48,476 bases of DNA from Bacillus sp. 7884-1 (GCF_002272245.1 NZ_NPDD01000127.1:1-48476); one strand, 5' to 3'. Positions 33,236 through 42,250 are shown, counted from the stretch's first letter. Numbers and translations: made by a program. Notes: generated from the letters alone by a model not told the origin.

Positions 33236-35542
33236 CTACTCCTTTATATTTTCGGAAATTTTTATTTGTCCCGCGCTCGATGTGCCAATCATCATTGCGA
33301 TAAGTACCGTGAATATCATCATCAGCGGACTAAGCATATATGCCGTAAGTGGACTGACTGTAAAATTAAACGTTGACGCTCCAAACGAAGAGATAAGTGC
33401 GCCCGCAAGGACTTCACCGAGAGTGTTCGCGAGAAGCGTACCGAGAATAATTCCGACAATCAGTACGAAAATCGAACGAGAAACATACTGCGCCTTAATA
33501 TCCGAGTTTGTAAAACCGAGCGCCTTCATTACGGCAATGGAATATCTGTCCTTTGCAACAAGCATTTTCATGAACAACAGTGTAATCATTAGCGTAATAA
33601 CTAGCGCAACCGCAACTGCGGCGTAGGAAGCCATTTCGACGGAACTTATGGTCGAGCCGAGGGTCTGAGAAACAAATTCATCAATGTCTGAAGTCTTTGC
33701 AAAATCAAAGTTGTTCGAATATCCTGAAACCTTACTGTCGACAAGAGATTTATCCGAAAGTTCAACACAGACGATGGTCCACATGACATTCGCCGAATTG
33801 TCGGTGAATACAGCCTTTGCGGTTTTGCCGCCGTTTGTAACGTCGGAGTATATTCCGGTTACCGTGAGATCTTTCTCCTTCCCTTCAATCACCAGCGTAA
33901 TGACATCGCCGACCTTTTTGCTCATCTCACCAGCGTTTATTGTCGAAAGCGCGATTTCGTCATCACGAGCAGGTGCTCTGCCCTCAGAATACTCTATAGG
34001 AAATGCCAAATGGTCACCGAGTTCAACTTTTATATTTTCCTCTGACCCGTTTCTCGTTTTTACTTTGAAAGTCTTTGTTGTCAGAACAGTATACTTTGAA
34101 ACGTCACTGTCGCTGTCTATCGTCTTCACAATTTCATTGGTTTTTTCAGATACATTGGTCTGAATGCGCAGATCGTAGTTTCCAATCCCCATATATTGAA
34201 TGAAGCTTTTTGAGGAAATCGTGTTGTAGAGGTTCTGGGGAACTATCATTATAAATGCCGAAATCACCAAGACCACAAGCATTGTGGCGTATAATTTTTT
34301 TCTAGCGAGAACATCCTTAATTCCGAGAAAAATATTCGTGCTAAACAGTTTGTTGCTACTTAAGGAAAAACGCTTAGTGCCAGCTTTCTTTTCCTGAGAA
34401 GTACCAAAGCGTATAGCTTCCGCAGCAGATATTTTCCGAAAGCGTTTCAAAACAAAGTTTACAAAAGCAACAATTGCAAGAAATACAAGCAGTATGCCAA
34501 TGATTCCTAAAACTAGGGCAAAAGAAGAATTTTCGCTTTCGCCCATATAAAGACGTATATTTTCAAGTAGCATGCCTTGGAACCTAAGCGAAAGAATAAA
34601 TCCAAGAATACTCCCTGCCGCCGCTAAGCTAGCGTATTTCGCAAGATAAATCTTCTTTATGTCGGAAAGACGAAGCCCTATTGCTTTCATAACACCAATT
34701 TCACGGTAGTCGTCTTCGATTTTCGCAAGGAGCGTAAAACGTATACACATAAAAGTGATGGCAACGACAAGTATGCTTACAAGAAGGATAACCGCAATCA
34801 TCATCCCGTCTGAAATGGCGTTCATCGTTTTGAAAAGCGTATATGTAACCGTTGGTCCGTTCGCTTCAAGCCCTGCCGAAGCATAAGCTGTTTCAAATTC
34901 GCCAATCACCGAGAAATCCTTCAATCTAAACTCAATCAGATACTCGATACTTCCAAGGTCTTTAATTTCCGCGAAATCATTGTTGCTTACCAGAAATCGC
35001 TTTGACGCGGAGAGCGAGGAATTCATGGTCGAATCACGGAGAAATCCCGCAACGGTAAATTCCTTCCCGCTTATTACGGCATTGTCACCGACCTTTGTCG
35101 TGTTGTCCTTCATATAGGTTACTGGAACATAAAGCTCGCCGTCGGATACGTTGATGATGTTGCCGTTAAGATCAAGAAGATAATCGAATTTTTCGTTCTG
35201 TATGCTAAAGCCGTTATCTTGTACACTATCGCTGAGCGAATGATCGCCTAAAATAATCTGCGCGCCGTCCATGCCTAGAAACTCAACTACCTGATATTCT
35301 TCGACGTTGTTATTTTGCTCTGCAAAGGATTTAAGTCGCTCGGCATCAATATCACCGGAATGCATTTGCATAAAATGCGGAGTTTTCGCCTGTGTCATAA
35401 GCGTATCTAGCGCACCAGAAAGATTTACAACGAGTATCGCCGCAAGCGAAACAAGCATAGAGGCAGCAGCTACAAATATCATTGTTGTTAGCGTTATCGC
35501 TTTGCTCTTTAAAATGTCATTACGGATTATTCTGAAAAACAT
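33236..35542 (-). CDS. FtsX-like ABC transporter permease
   Basis: A 768-residue permease with two FtsX domains. The first membrane segment is near residue 20 and is followed by a large extracellular domain (MacB-PCD-like, about 45-230). A first FtsX block has helices about 250-370 (DDYREIGVMKAIGLRLSDIKKIYLAKYA), then a second extracellular domain and a final FtsX block (DRYSIAVMKALGFTNSDIKAQYVSRSIF) with helices to the C-terminus. Such proteins with a MacB-type ATPase move peptides or lipoproteins or signal across the membrane. No histidine kinase or bacteriocin gene is adjacent to show which. Codon use is G+C-richer than neighbours and the protein looks clostridial, which suggests horizontal transfer. 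Confidence 0.88.
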   Translation of the reverse strand: MFFRIIRNDILKSKAITLTTMIFVAAASMLVSLAAILVVNLSGALDTLMTQAKTPHFMQMHSGDIDAERLKSFAEQNNNVEEYQVVEFLGMDGAQIILGDHSLSDSVQDNGFSIQNEKFDYLLDLNGNIINVSDGELYVPVTYMKDNTTKVGDNAVISGKEFTVAGFLRDSTMNSSLSASKRFLVSNNDFAEIKDLGSIEYLIEFRLKDFSVIGEFETAYASAGLEANGPTVTYTLFKTMNAISDGMMIAVILLVSILVVAITFMCIRFTLLAKIEDDYREIGVMKAIGLRLSDIKKIYLAKYASLAAAGSILGFILSLRFQGMLLENIRLYMGESENSSFALVLGIIGILLVFLAIVAFVNFVLKRFRKISAAEAIRFGTSQEKKAGTKRFSLSSNKLFSTNIFLGIKDVLARKKLYATMLVVLVISAFIMIVPQNLYNTISSKSFIQYMGIGNYDLRIQTNVSEKTNEIVKTIDSDSDVSKYTVLTTKTFKVKTRNGSEENIKVELGDHLAFPIEYSEGRAPARDDEIALSTINAGEMSKKVGDVITLVIEGKEKDLTVTGIYSDVTNGGKTAKAVFTDNSANVMWTIVCVELSDKSLVDSKVSGYSNNFDFAKTSDIDEFVSQTLGSTISSVEMASYAAVAVALVITLMITLLFMKMLVAKDRYSIAVMKALGFTNSDIKAQYVSRSIFVLIVGIILGTLLANTLGEVLAGALISSFGASTFNFTVSPLTAYMLSPLMMIFTVLIAMMIGTSSAGQIKISENIKE

Positions 35543-35919
35543 AACTCACCTCTGTTTTAAAGCTTTTTTATCCTTATTTAGAAATACAAAATTATTGGAG
35601 TCACACATACAAGCACTTCCGCGACCATGGATTTGAGCACACGAGCATTACCATCAACTATTGCCCTAAAATTTATACTTTTTCATTAATGTCCTCCTCG
35701 CTTTCATTTAGTAAGTCTCATTCATGTAACTATACAATTGAACTGAATTTCGCTTAACAGTCCTTCGCTCTATTTTCATCTAAGTCTTCAGGTTGAGTAA
35801 ATATAAGGTTTGTATTTTATTTGTAAATTTATTGTTAATCTTTCTGAACTGTGAAGGAGTTTTTAATATAAACAGAAAATTCTATGAATGTAGTTATTTA
35901 CATTTACAGGGGGAAAAAA
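35543..35919. other. Spacer between the FtsX pair and the methyltransferase gene
   Basis: No gene seen. The composition falls back to AT-rich about 100 bp before the FtsX start, which marks the right edge of the imported-looking block. Confidence 0.4.
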
Positions 35920-36855
35920 ATGAACACGATAGCATCAGCTGGAAAGACTTTCTTATTAAAAATGTGGGAAAATTATCCGAGGACGTGGAAGTTTTTAATT
36001 GATTTAGGGATTTTTCTAAAATACAAGACTTTGAATAATAGTAAAATTCCAAATGAAATTGTGCTGCCTTCCTTCAATACTATCTTTGTTGATTCAGAAG
36101 AAAATCGAGGCAGAGCATTGTTAATCAGCAATGGGATGACAAGTAAGCGTTTGACCAATTTTTGGATTAACGCTGTGAATGAATATTCACCAGATTTGGT
36201 TATCGATGTAGGTGTAAACTATGGAGAATGTATTTTCTCGACAAACTATCCTACCCACTCACAAATTTATGGAATCGAAGCAAATCGAGATTTGTTAAAG
36301 TATATTCATCAATCAAGAGAGGTTCATCGAAATAAAGTGCAAATTAAGATCTTTAATGTCTTTGCGGCAGATAAAGAAGAAGAAAAAACGTTCTATGTAG
36401 ATAAACATTGGTCTGGTACATCTTCTGCTGCCTATCGTCCTACCCATGATATGATTGAACAAACAACCGTTAGATCTGTAACGATTGATTCGATAGTTGA
36501 AGAGGATGTTACGAACAAAAATATGTTGTTTAAAGTGGATGTTGAGGGGTATGAAGCATTTGTTTTAAGAGGAATGACAGAACTAATTCAGAAAAGTGCT
36601 TCTGCTTTAGGTTTTATCGAGTTTAATAGTGAGTATATGGAAAAATCAGGTGTAAATTTAAATGACTTTTTGCGGTTTTTACAACAACATTTTTCAGTAT
36701 ACATCTATATCAAAAATGAGCTAGTTAATGGAAGTCAATTAACTCTCTCCGATTTACATAAACTATTCGGGTCAAATTATATTCATACAGATATGATTTT
36801 AGTGAAGAATGTAATGAATCAAATAGATTTATTACAGCTTTCTTCAGCTTCATAG
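35920..36855 (+). CDS. FkbM family methyltransferase
   Basis: A 311-residue SAM-dependent methyltransferase of the FkbM type. The SAM-binding start is LVIDVGVNYGECIF; GIEANRD follows as the acidic loop, and FKVDVEGYEAFVLRGM is the characteristic FkbM block. These enzymes O-methylate sugars or polyketides; the acceptor here is unknown and no glycan or polyketide cluster is adjacent. The start at 35920 has ACAGGGGGA upstream; an ATG at 35884 lies before that signal. It is a single gene with a REP-like element 65 bp downstream. Confidence 0.82.
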   Translation: MNTIASAGKTFLLKMWENYPRTWKFLIDLGIFLKYKTLNNSKIPNEIVLPSFNTIFVDSEENRGRALLISNGMTSKRLTNFWINAVNEYSPDLVIDVGVNYGECIFSTNYPTHSQIYGIEANRDLLKYIHQSREVHRNKVQIKIFNVFAADKEEEKTFYVDKHWSGTSSAAYRPTHDMIEQTTVRSVTIDSIVEEDVTNKNMLFKVDVEGYEAFVLRGMTELIQKSASALGFIEFNSEYMEKSGVNLNDFLRFLQQHFSVYIYIKNELVNGSQLTLSDLHKLFGSNYIHTDMILVKNVMNQIDLLQLSSAS

Positions 36856-36921
36856 GGTTTAGAACGGGCATTGGGGTTTACGGATGGGTTAATTCGGCTA
36901 TTTGTTCCCATCATAATAACA

Positions 36922-36965
36922 AAGTGCCTGGCACCAACCAATAATTGGACGGTTCCTGGCACTGT
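36922..36965. repeat. REP-like element, family B
   Basis: AGTGCCTGGCACCAACCA... and GGTTCCTGGCACT form an imperfect inverted repeat. It shares the GTGCCxGGCACCAACCA core with 41230-41276, and the piece GGACGGTT with family A at 26581. Confidence 0.65.
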
Positions 36966-37007
36966 TTGTCAGTTAATTCTTTTCATGTTTTATTTACCTC
37001 AAAAATA

Positions 37008-37036
37008 AAGAAGTGGCGGGTCACCTGCCACTTCTA
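37008..37036 (-). terminator. Hairpin downstream of the IDEAL-domain gene
   Basis: AGAAGTGGC and GCCACTTCT arms with an inner GGGT/ACC pairing; on the minus strand a T-rich run follows (TTCTTTATTTTTG). Confidence 0.65.
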
Positions 37037-37107
37037 GTTCATAGATAATACTCTTTTATTTCAAACGGCACTAAGACTTGCTATCGTTCCTCAAATGGAT
37101 TATCTTC

Positions 37108-37449
37108 TTATGCCTTAACTTCCTTTAAAAGCTGAGTCAATGAGTGCAATTTCGATGATAGTTCGTTAAACCATTCTTCATCCCCGGTTGATAACGCCAA
37201 GTCAATTAGGAAGAGGATTTGTTCCTTATTGGATACATTTGCAGCAGGTAGACGTTTAAGCTGGTTGGTTAATAATGCTATTGTTCTGCCAATTATGTCT
37301 TTGTTGTCACTTTTCACAATCGTGACCTTTGCTACTCCATCTAAATTGCTCAGCGATTCAATATAACCTATTATTAATTCCCCACTCAACAAACTTCCCT
37401 TTACCCAATCACCTATTTCTAACATGGGACAATGATTATTAGTCAACAT
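37108..37449 (-). CDS. IDEAL domain-containing protein
   Basis: 113 residues. The C-terminal third (EQILFLIDLALSTGDEEWFNELSSKL) is an IDEAL domain, a short helical module found in several Bacillaceae proteins. The N-terminal part (LEIGDWVKGSLLSGELIIGYIESL) looks like a small beta-barrel of the kind often fused to it. The function is unknown. AGGTGAAAAATA precedes the ATG at 37449. It is transcribed toward the hairpin at 37008. Confidence 0.75.
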   Translation of the reverse strand: MLTNNHCPMLEIGDWVKGSLLSGELIIGYIESLSNLDGVAKVTIVKSDNKDIIGRTIALLTNQLKRLPAANVSNKEQILFLIDLALSTGDEEWFNELSSKLHSLTQLLKEVKA

Positions 37450-37585
37450 TATTTTTCACCTGCTTGGAAAAGTATAGTATTACTCAAAAGTTGCTCTTTT
37501 CACGAATGACTTTTTTAAACTGTAATTTATTTTATTACATTTAAATTAAGAAGAAACGATTCACAAAAGTCCATCAAAATCTTCT

Positions 37586-37999
37586 TTATTGATTTTGATT
37601 GACAAGATCAACAATTTCTTTAATGGTATAGTCCTTTAAATATCCACCCAGATGATCTTCAGCACCTAAAAAAATGGTAAACAACACTCTTTGCATATTT
37701 GCTCCCACTATGCACTGTTCATTTGATTCAGGACATTTAGGCTGTAATGCACCTTCAGAGGTAATCTTATATATGTCCCAGAGGTTAACCTCACTAGGAT
37801 CTAAAGCAAATATAAATCCGCCGCCTGTTCCTTCTTTTGATTTAATAAAACCATGTTTTTTTAATAAACTTAATACTTTCCGAATGCGAACTGGGTGGAC
37901 ACCGGCACTTTCTGAGATATATTCACTGGTTGACATCCGGTCTGGCTGTAGTGCAAGAAGAGTTAAACTGTGAATGGCAAGTGTAAAATCACTGTTCAT
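37586..37999 (-). CDS. Rrf2 family transcriptional regulator (YwnA-like)
   Basis: A 137-residue Rrf2 repressor. The winged helix (about 5-70) includes HPVRIRKVLSLLKKHGFIKSKEGTGGGFIFA. Only two cysteines are present (Cys89 and Cys96 in PKCPESNEQCIVG), which suits a disulfide switch better than an Fe-S cluster. The start at 37999 has AGGAGG 6 nt upstream. A palindrome CTGTAA-N9-TTACAG lies at 38068-38088, next to a TATAAT, and the same motif occurs twice before the Spx-like gene at 38256. It therefore probably represses itself and that gene in response to thiol stress; this is inference from the sites. Confidence 0.88.
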   Translation of the reverse strand: MNSDFTLAIHSLTLLALQPDRMSTSEYISESAGVHPVRIRKVLSLLKKHGFIKSKEGTGGGFIFALDPSEVNLWDIYKITSEGALQPKCPESNEQCIVGANMQRVLFTIFLGAEDHLGGYLKDYTIKEIVDLVNQNQ

Positions 38000-38067
38000 G
38001 ACCTGCCTCCTATACATTCATCATTTTTCTATTACCGCTAATATTAACTATTATATCATTTATTATA

Positions 38068-38088
38068 CTGTAATGATAAACGTTACAG
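38068..38088. promoter_or_regulatory. Operator 1 of the CTGTAA-N9-TTACAG set
   Basis: A 21-bp near-palindrome (outer 8-bp arms with one mismatch). On the minus strand it is directly followed by TATAATAAATG, so it overlaps the likely promoter of the Rrf2 gene. Confidence 0.6.
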
Positions 38089-38255
38089 ATTGGACGCACC
38101 GTAACTTCAATTTACCTGTTACTTACTTTTTGAAGTTAGTTTACCAGACACCTGACTAAGAGGCAATTTTTTAGATTATTAACACCTTTAGCTTGTTGCA
38201 TAGTCCTTGGAAAATAAACGATCATTTTTTGTTTAGTCACCCCATTGTTTTCATA

Positions 38256-38651
38256 TTAATTGGCCTCTTTTTGCGATTCGATGTTTACAAATGTACGAAG
38301 CCTACGTGGTAAAAACCTAGTTATTTCGTCCTCGTTATATCCAACCTGTAATCGTTTTTCATCTTGGATTATTGGACGGCGCAACATTTTGGGGTTGTTC
38401 ATTATTAATTTATATAATTCATTAAGTGGAAGAGATTCAATATCTACATTCAATTCCTGAAAAACTTTTGAGTTAGTCGAAATAATCTCGTCCGTCCCTT
38501 CTTCTGTCAGGCGAAGAATCGATTTAATCTCATCGATCGTAAGGGGATCAGCTATTATGTTTCTTTCAATATAATCAATCTGATGTTCCTCAAACCACGC
38601 CTTTGCTTTTCGACAAGAACCACAGCTTGGTGTTGTAAATAGAGTTACCAT
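38256..38651 (-). CDS. Spx/ArsC family regulator (Spx paralogue)
   Basis: 131 residues, exactly the length of Spx. The start at 38651 puts the redox motif CGSC at Cys10 and Cys13, the Spx positions. Conserved blocks include [41 protein letters not shown] and RFLPRR. Spx proteins bind the RNA polymerase alpha subunit and redirect transcription under disulfide stress. The C-terminus (QKEAN) keeps part of the LAN-like tail recognised by ClpXP. It is probably an accessory paralogue, since the main spx gene usually has other neighbours. Two CTGTAA-N9-TTACA sites lie upstream, linking it to the Rrf2 gene nearby. Confidence 0.88.
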   Translation of the reverse strand: MVTLFTTPSCGSCRKAKAWFEEHQIDYIERNIIADPLTIDEIKSILRLTEEGTDEIISTNSKVFQELNVDIESLPLNELYKLIMNNPKMLRRPIIQDEKRLQVGYNEDEITRFLPRRLRTFVNIESQKEAN

Positions 38652-38710
38652 GCCTTTACACACTCCCTTTTTATCATTTATCTCATTATCCTATGCTCAA
38701 CACCATTTAA

Positions 38711-38731
38711 ATGTAACAAAAAAAGTTACAG
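38711..38731. promoter_or_regulatory. Operator 2 of the CTGTAA-N9-TTACAG set
   Basis: TGTAAC-aaaaaaa-GTTACA with the outer G on the right, the same 21-bp spacing as site 1; it lies 60 bp before the Spx-like start. Confidence 0.6.
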
Positions 38732-38802
38732 TTAAGGCAATAAAAACATGTTATTTTCAAATTGAACTTTTTATCTAGAAAGAACTAAACCAAACATCTA
38801 TA

Positions 38803-38823
38803 CTGTAATATTAATTTTTACAG
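38803..38823. promoter_or_regulatory. Operator 3 of the CTGTAA-N9-TTACAG set
   Basis: CTGTAA and TTACAG separated by nine bases, a perfect match of both six-base arms; 151 bp before the Spx-like start. Confidence 0.6.
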
Positions 38824-38899
38824 TTAAATAAGTCAAATGTAATTTTATGGGTACAATAAATTAATTTTATCAGTGCACGTTGTTTTCAAACGAATATAG

Positions 38900-38936
38900 G
38901 GTCTAGCCAGCTTTCTAATAGGCTAGACCGCTTTTT
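38900..38936 (+). terminator. Hairpin between the Spx-like and HAD genes
   Basis: GGTCTAGCC and GGCTAGACC around a 12-nt loop, followed on the plus strand by GCTTTTT. It lies just after the HAD stop; the T run is on the opposite strand from the gene. Confidence 0.55.
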
Positions 38937-38944
38937 CATTACCA

Positions 38945-39607
38945 TTATTTTATTATTTCCCATTTCTTATGATTAGCTAATTCTAAAAGACGAGGTTCTG
39001 GGTTAACAGCAACTGGATTTCCTACTAATTCGAGTACATTTAAATCAGTGTAACTGTCCCCATATGCAAAGCTATTTTGCCAGTCAACTTTCTTGTTAGA
39101 CAGATGGGCATTAATAAATTCCTTTTTCCGTTCTCCGTAAATATAGTTTATTGATGTCATCTTACTTAGTTTTTCATCGTGATACGGAATACTGCTCCCA
39201 ATAATACAATCAAAGTTAACATTTTTTGTGACTGAGTTAAGGAGTGGCTCATAAGCTCCTGAGACAAGCATCGTGTAATACCCGTCCATTCTATGTTGTT
39301 CAAGTCTATGTAACATATGACCACTCAGGTTTTGACTCATGTTTCCTCCGAGTTGGAAAAAAAACTGCTCAATTTCTGCTTTTGGAGCAGAACCAAAAGC
39401 TGCTAGATAGGACCGCATCGAATACTCTTTCATTTTTTGTTCGGGGTAAAGTTTACATTTGTATGCTACGTAAATTGGTAAAATCCTATGGAAGAATTTC
39501 CGATACATCTGAAAATGAATAGGATGATTCTTCAAATGACCCATCAAAAGTGGAAAAGTCTCTTCAGGAAATAAAGTTCCATCAAAATCAAAAATTGCAA
39601 CCTTCAT
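38945..39607 (-). CDS. HAD superfamily hydrolase, subfamily IB (SerB-like)
   Basis: 220 residues of the HAD-IB phosphatase type. Motif I is FDFDGTL (Asp7, Asp9 pair at the N-terminus), motif II the Ser in LVSGAYEP, and motif IV GDSYTDL near residue 187. The family includes phosphoserine phosphatase and other small-molecule phosphatases. The substrate is not evident. AAGGAAAGG precedes the ATG. It is a single gene. Confidence 0.85.
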   Translation of the reverse strand: MKVAIFDFDGTLFPEETFPLLMGHLKNHPIHFQMYRKFFHRILPIYVAYKCKLYPEQKMKEYSMRSYLAAFGSAPKAEIEQFFFQLGGNMSQNLSGHMLHRLEQHRMDGYYTMLVSGAYEPLLNSVTKNVNFDCIIGSSIPYHDEKLSKMTSINYIYGERKKEFINAHLSNKKVDWQNSFAYGDSYTDLNVLELVGNPVAVNPEPRLLELANHKKWEIIK

Positions 39608-39889
39608 ATTATCAGCCTTTCCTTGTATTCTTTTTCAAAAATTCTAGGACTGTGTAATATCTTCTCACTTCCTAAACTTCCAAGCCTGCTATTCCGAAGC
39701 CCCCAAAATGCCATTACGATTCAATCTGCCTTTTTAAGCACTACTCTACTATACATGAAAAAGGTAGATAGGTTACATATATCCAGAAAAGAATAATCCC
39801 AATCAGTGAGTGCACTGTCTGGGTTTAAAAAGCCTTTTTTTATTAAGCTTTCCACCTCATAAATGCACCATGGTCAATACCCCATCAAA
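39608..39889. other. Spacer, no gene seen
   Basis: Moderately AT-rich, with nothing recognisable besides the HAD promoter region. Confidence 0.35.
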
Positions 39890-39973
39890 TCAAAAAAAGA
39901 TTCCCCCAATAATAACTAAAAGAATGAACAATATGACAATTATTACAAAAATTGATTTATATTCAGTACTCAT
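39890..39973 (-). CDS. YjcZ-like miniprotein (27 residues)
   Basis: MSTEYKSIFVIIVILFILLV then IIGGIFF, a single hydrophobic helix after a short polar head, the pattern of YjcZ/SscA-type sporulation miniproteins (FALIVVLFILLIIVGA). It is shorter than usual and lacks the glycine/tyrosine-rich head. GGAGGAG lies about 10 nt before the ATG. A second, fuller member is at 45135. Its small size makes the call moderate. Confidence 0.6.
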   Translation of the reverse strand: MSTEYKSIFVIIVILFILLVIIGGIFF

Positions 39974-40183
39974 TTCATAAGCTCCTCCTCTTTCCTTGAA
40001 GAATAATTCATCCTATGCAATAGCCCAATTATTGGTCACTAATCATTGCAAGATTTATATATTGAAAATTCCTCAATAATATTAGGTAGAATTGAAAATA
40101 TCATTTAGCTAACAAAGATCATACTAGCAATATCACATGAAGAAGGTGCTTATTACTTGAATTCACGAAAACATAAACACAAA

Positions 40184-40212
40184 TAACCCCGTTCTAAGAA
40201 AGAACGGGGTTA
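40184..40212. terminator. Terminator after the broken nitroreductase gene
   Basis: TAACCCCGTTCT-aagaa-AGAACGGGGTTA, a perfect 12-bp stem, with a T-rich flank on the minus strand. Confidence 0.75.
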
Positions 40213-40269
40213 AAATAAAGTTTTTATTTTTTATATTCAATTCTTCTTTTCTTTTGCATTATGTCATGC

Positions 40270-40932
40270 TTATTCCGATGGCAATTCGTTAAAGAACGCT
40301 ACATCCTCAATAGGAAGACGTGTAGTAGGATGTCCTTGTTTCATTGCTTTTCCGATAGCAATGAGCATGACCGGCACAAACTGCTCGGAAATTCCGAAAG
40401 CTTCAACGAACTTCGCTTTATCGTATCCTCCCATTGGAACAGTGTCGTACCCTTTGGATCGTGCGACAAGCATGAGTTGCATCGAGATTAGGCCACCATC
40501 CGTATATACAATTTGGCGAGCGACTTCAGGCTGCAAGTTTGAGTACATGCCGACTGTTCGTTCGATGAATGATTTAGCCGTATCAGCCGGCATATAGCCT
40601 GCTTCAACAGCCTGTCCATAAATTTTTTCGGCTTTCTTGTAGCTTTCCACATCGCCAATCACCGCAATAACAGCAGATGCTTCGACTACTTGTTGTTAGT
40701 TAAACGCGATTGGCAAAAGCTTTTTCTTCAACTCCGGTTTATCAATGACTAGAAAACGCCATGGCTGCAGGTTCGAAGACGAAGGAGCCAAAGTTGCCTG
40801 CTCCAGTATTTCAGTCATTTCTTCACGTGAGATCTGCACTGTTGGATCGTATGCACGAACAGAACGACGTTCACGAATAACATCTATAAACATTTTCTGT
40901 TCTAGCTTTTCTATAGTTTGAGAGTTTGACAT
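40270..40932 (-). pseudogene. Nitroreductase family gene with an in-frame stop
   Basis: An FMN-dependent nitroreductase (YodC/YdgI-like) from ATG 40932 (GGAGGAATTATT upstream) to 40270, about 220 codons in one continuous frame. It is interrupted only by TAA at 40696-40698, where the text reads PIAFN-stop-QQVVEASAVIAVIGD. The flavin-binding start (RRSVRAYDPT), SSSNLQPWRFLV and the C-terminal half (GGYDKAKFVEAFGI, MLIAIGKAM) are intact. CAA to TAA is a one-base change. It is either a recent pseudogene or a sequence error. The fold cannot form from the first 78 residues alone. Confidence 0.8.
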
Positions 40933-41229
40933 AATAATTCCTCCTAGTAATGACATGATAGTTTAGTTCAACTCTACTATGAACATTTTAAGAATATCTA
41001 AAGGGTTATTACCCATCATAAAAAAAATAAAAAATGATACTTCTACCACTAATGTTTGTATCTTACTATGTTACCTTACTGAGATTGAATCCAAATGTCA
41101 AAAGTAATGCACTAGTAACTTATCCTCTATAAATAGACACGATGCCGTTTGTATATAAAGATCATTCTAAACTGAATGGATATTGAGTTGGTTTAATTGT
41201 TGGTTTACCCAGTTTTTATAAGCACAATA
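40933..41229. other. Spacer between the nitroreductase gene and the REP element
   Basis: AT-rich. No gene seen. Confidence 0.35.
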
Positions 41230-41276
41230 AAAAGTGCCAGGCACCAACCAAATTTGGTGGTACCTGGCACTTTTTT
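41230..41276. repeat. REP-like element, family B, also a terminator
   Basis: AAAAGTGCCAGGcACCA and TGGTaCCTGGCACTTTTTT form a long hairpin. It abuts the stop of the nitronate monooxygenase gene; on the minus strand a run of T follows, so it probably ends transcription. Related to 36922-36965. Confidence 0.75.
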
Positions 41277-42250
41277 CAAGCAAAAACTTGGCTCGTTTTC
41301 ATTACTCTCTCTCTTGCAGCAATATACTCTTGATGAAGCTTATCGACGTATTCCGCTGTACTCGTGACCTCATTTATTGCTCCAATTCCCTGACCGCTTC
41401 CCCAAATATCTTTCCATGCCTTTGCCTGCCCACTACCGCCAAAATTCATTTTCGATGGATCGCTTTCTGGAAGTGCATGAGGATCCAAACCTGCAGACCG
41501 GATGGATGGCGCAAGATAATTGCCATGTACACCAGTGAAAAGACTGCTATTTACAATATCATCTGAGGTACATTCCACAATCGCTTGCTTATATTCATTC
41601 GCTGCCCTCGCTTCGTGGGTTGCAATGAATGGCGAGCCAATATAGGCAAAATCTGCCCCAATCGCTTGCGCTGCAAGAATGGCATTTCCGTTTGCAATCG
41701 AACCCGACAAAGCTAACGGTCCACTAAACCATTGGCGAATTTCCTGAATCAATGCGAAAGGACTCTTATCACCCGCATGACCGCCAGCACCTGCAGCAAC
41801 TGCAATCAAACCATCTGCTCCTTTATCAATAGCCTTGTGTGCGAACTTATTATTGATTATATCGTGGAACACAATACCTCCATAGCTGTGTGCAGCGACA
41901 TTGATTTCTTCACGGGCACCAAGTGAGGTGATGATAATTGGAACTTTATACTTCACACATAGATCCATATCATGTTCAAGCCGGTCATTGGTCTTGTGGA
42001 CAATTTGATTAATCGCAAATGGCGCAGCTGGACGCTCTGGATTTTGTGCATTATATGTTGCTAGCTCTTCTGTGATTTCCGCCAGCCATTCGTCAAGCTG
42101 CGATGCTGGCCTTGCATTTAATGCTGGCATCGAACCAACGATTCCAGCCTTACATTGCTCAATAACGAGCTTTGGATTACTAATTATAAAAAGTGGTGAA
42201 CCAATAACAGGAATCCTCAAATTATTAAGGATTGACGGAAAGTTTGACAT
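41276..42250 (-). CDS. Nitronate monooxygenase family protein
   Basis: A 324-residue flavin-dependent nitronate monooxygenase (2-nitropropane dioxygenase) with TIM-barrel motifs: PVIGSPLFIISNPKLVIEQCKAGIVGSMPALNAR at the start, ADGLIAVAAGAGGHAG for flavin phosphate and catalytic His, and PLALSGSIANGNAILAAQAIGADFAYIGSPF. It probably oxidises nitronates such as propionate-3-nitronate in the cytoplasm. The start at 42250 has GGAGG 10 nt before it; a TTG at 42271 lies before that signal. A TACAG-aaaaa-CTGTA inverted repeat lies at 42319-42333 and may be an operator. A single gene ending in a REP element. Confidence 0.88.
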   Translation of the reverse strand: MSNFPSILNNLRIPVIGSPLFIISNPKLVIEQCKAGIVGSMPALNARPASQLDEWLAEITEELATYNAQNPERPAAPFAINQIVHKTNDRLEHDMDLCVKYKVPIIITSLGAREEINVAAHSYGGIVFHDIINNKFAHKAIDKGADGLIAVAAGAGGHAGDKSPFALIQEIRQWFSGPLALSGSIANGNAILAAQAIGADFAYIGSPFIATHEARAANEYKQAIVECTSDDIVNSSLFTGVHGNYLAPSIRSAGLDPHALPESDPSKMNFGGSGQAKAWKDIWGSGQGIGAINEVTSTAEYVDKLHQEYIAARERVMKTSQVFA

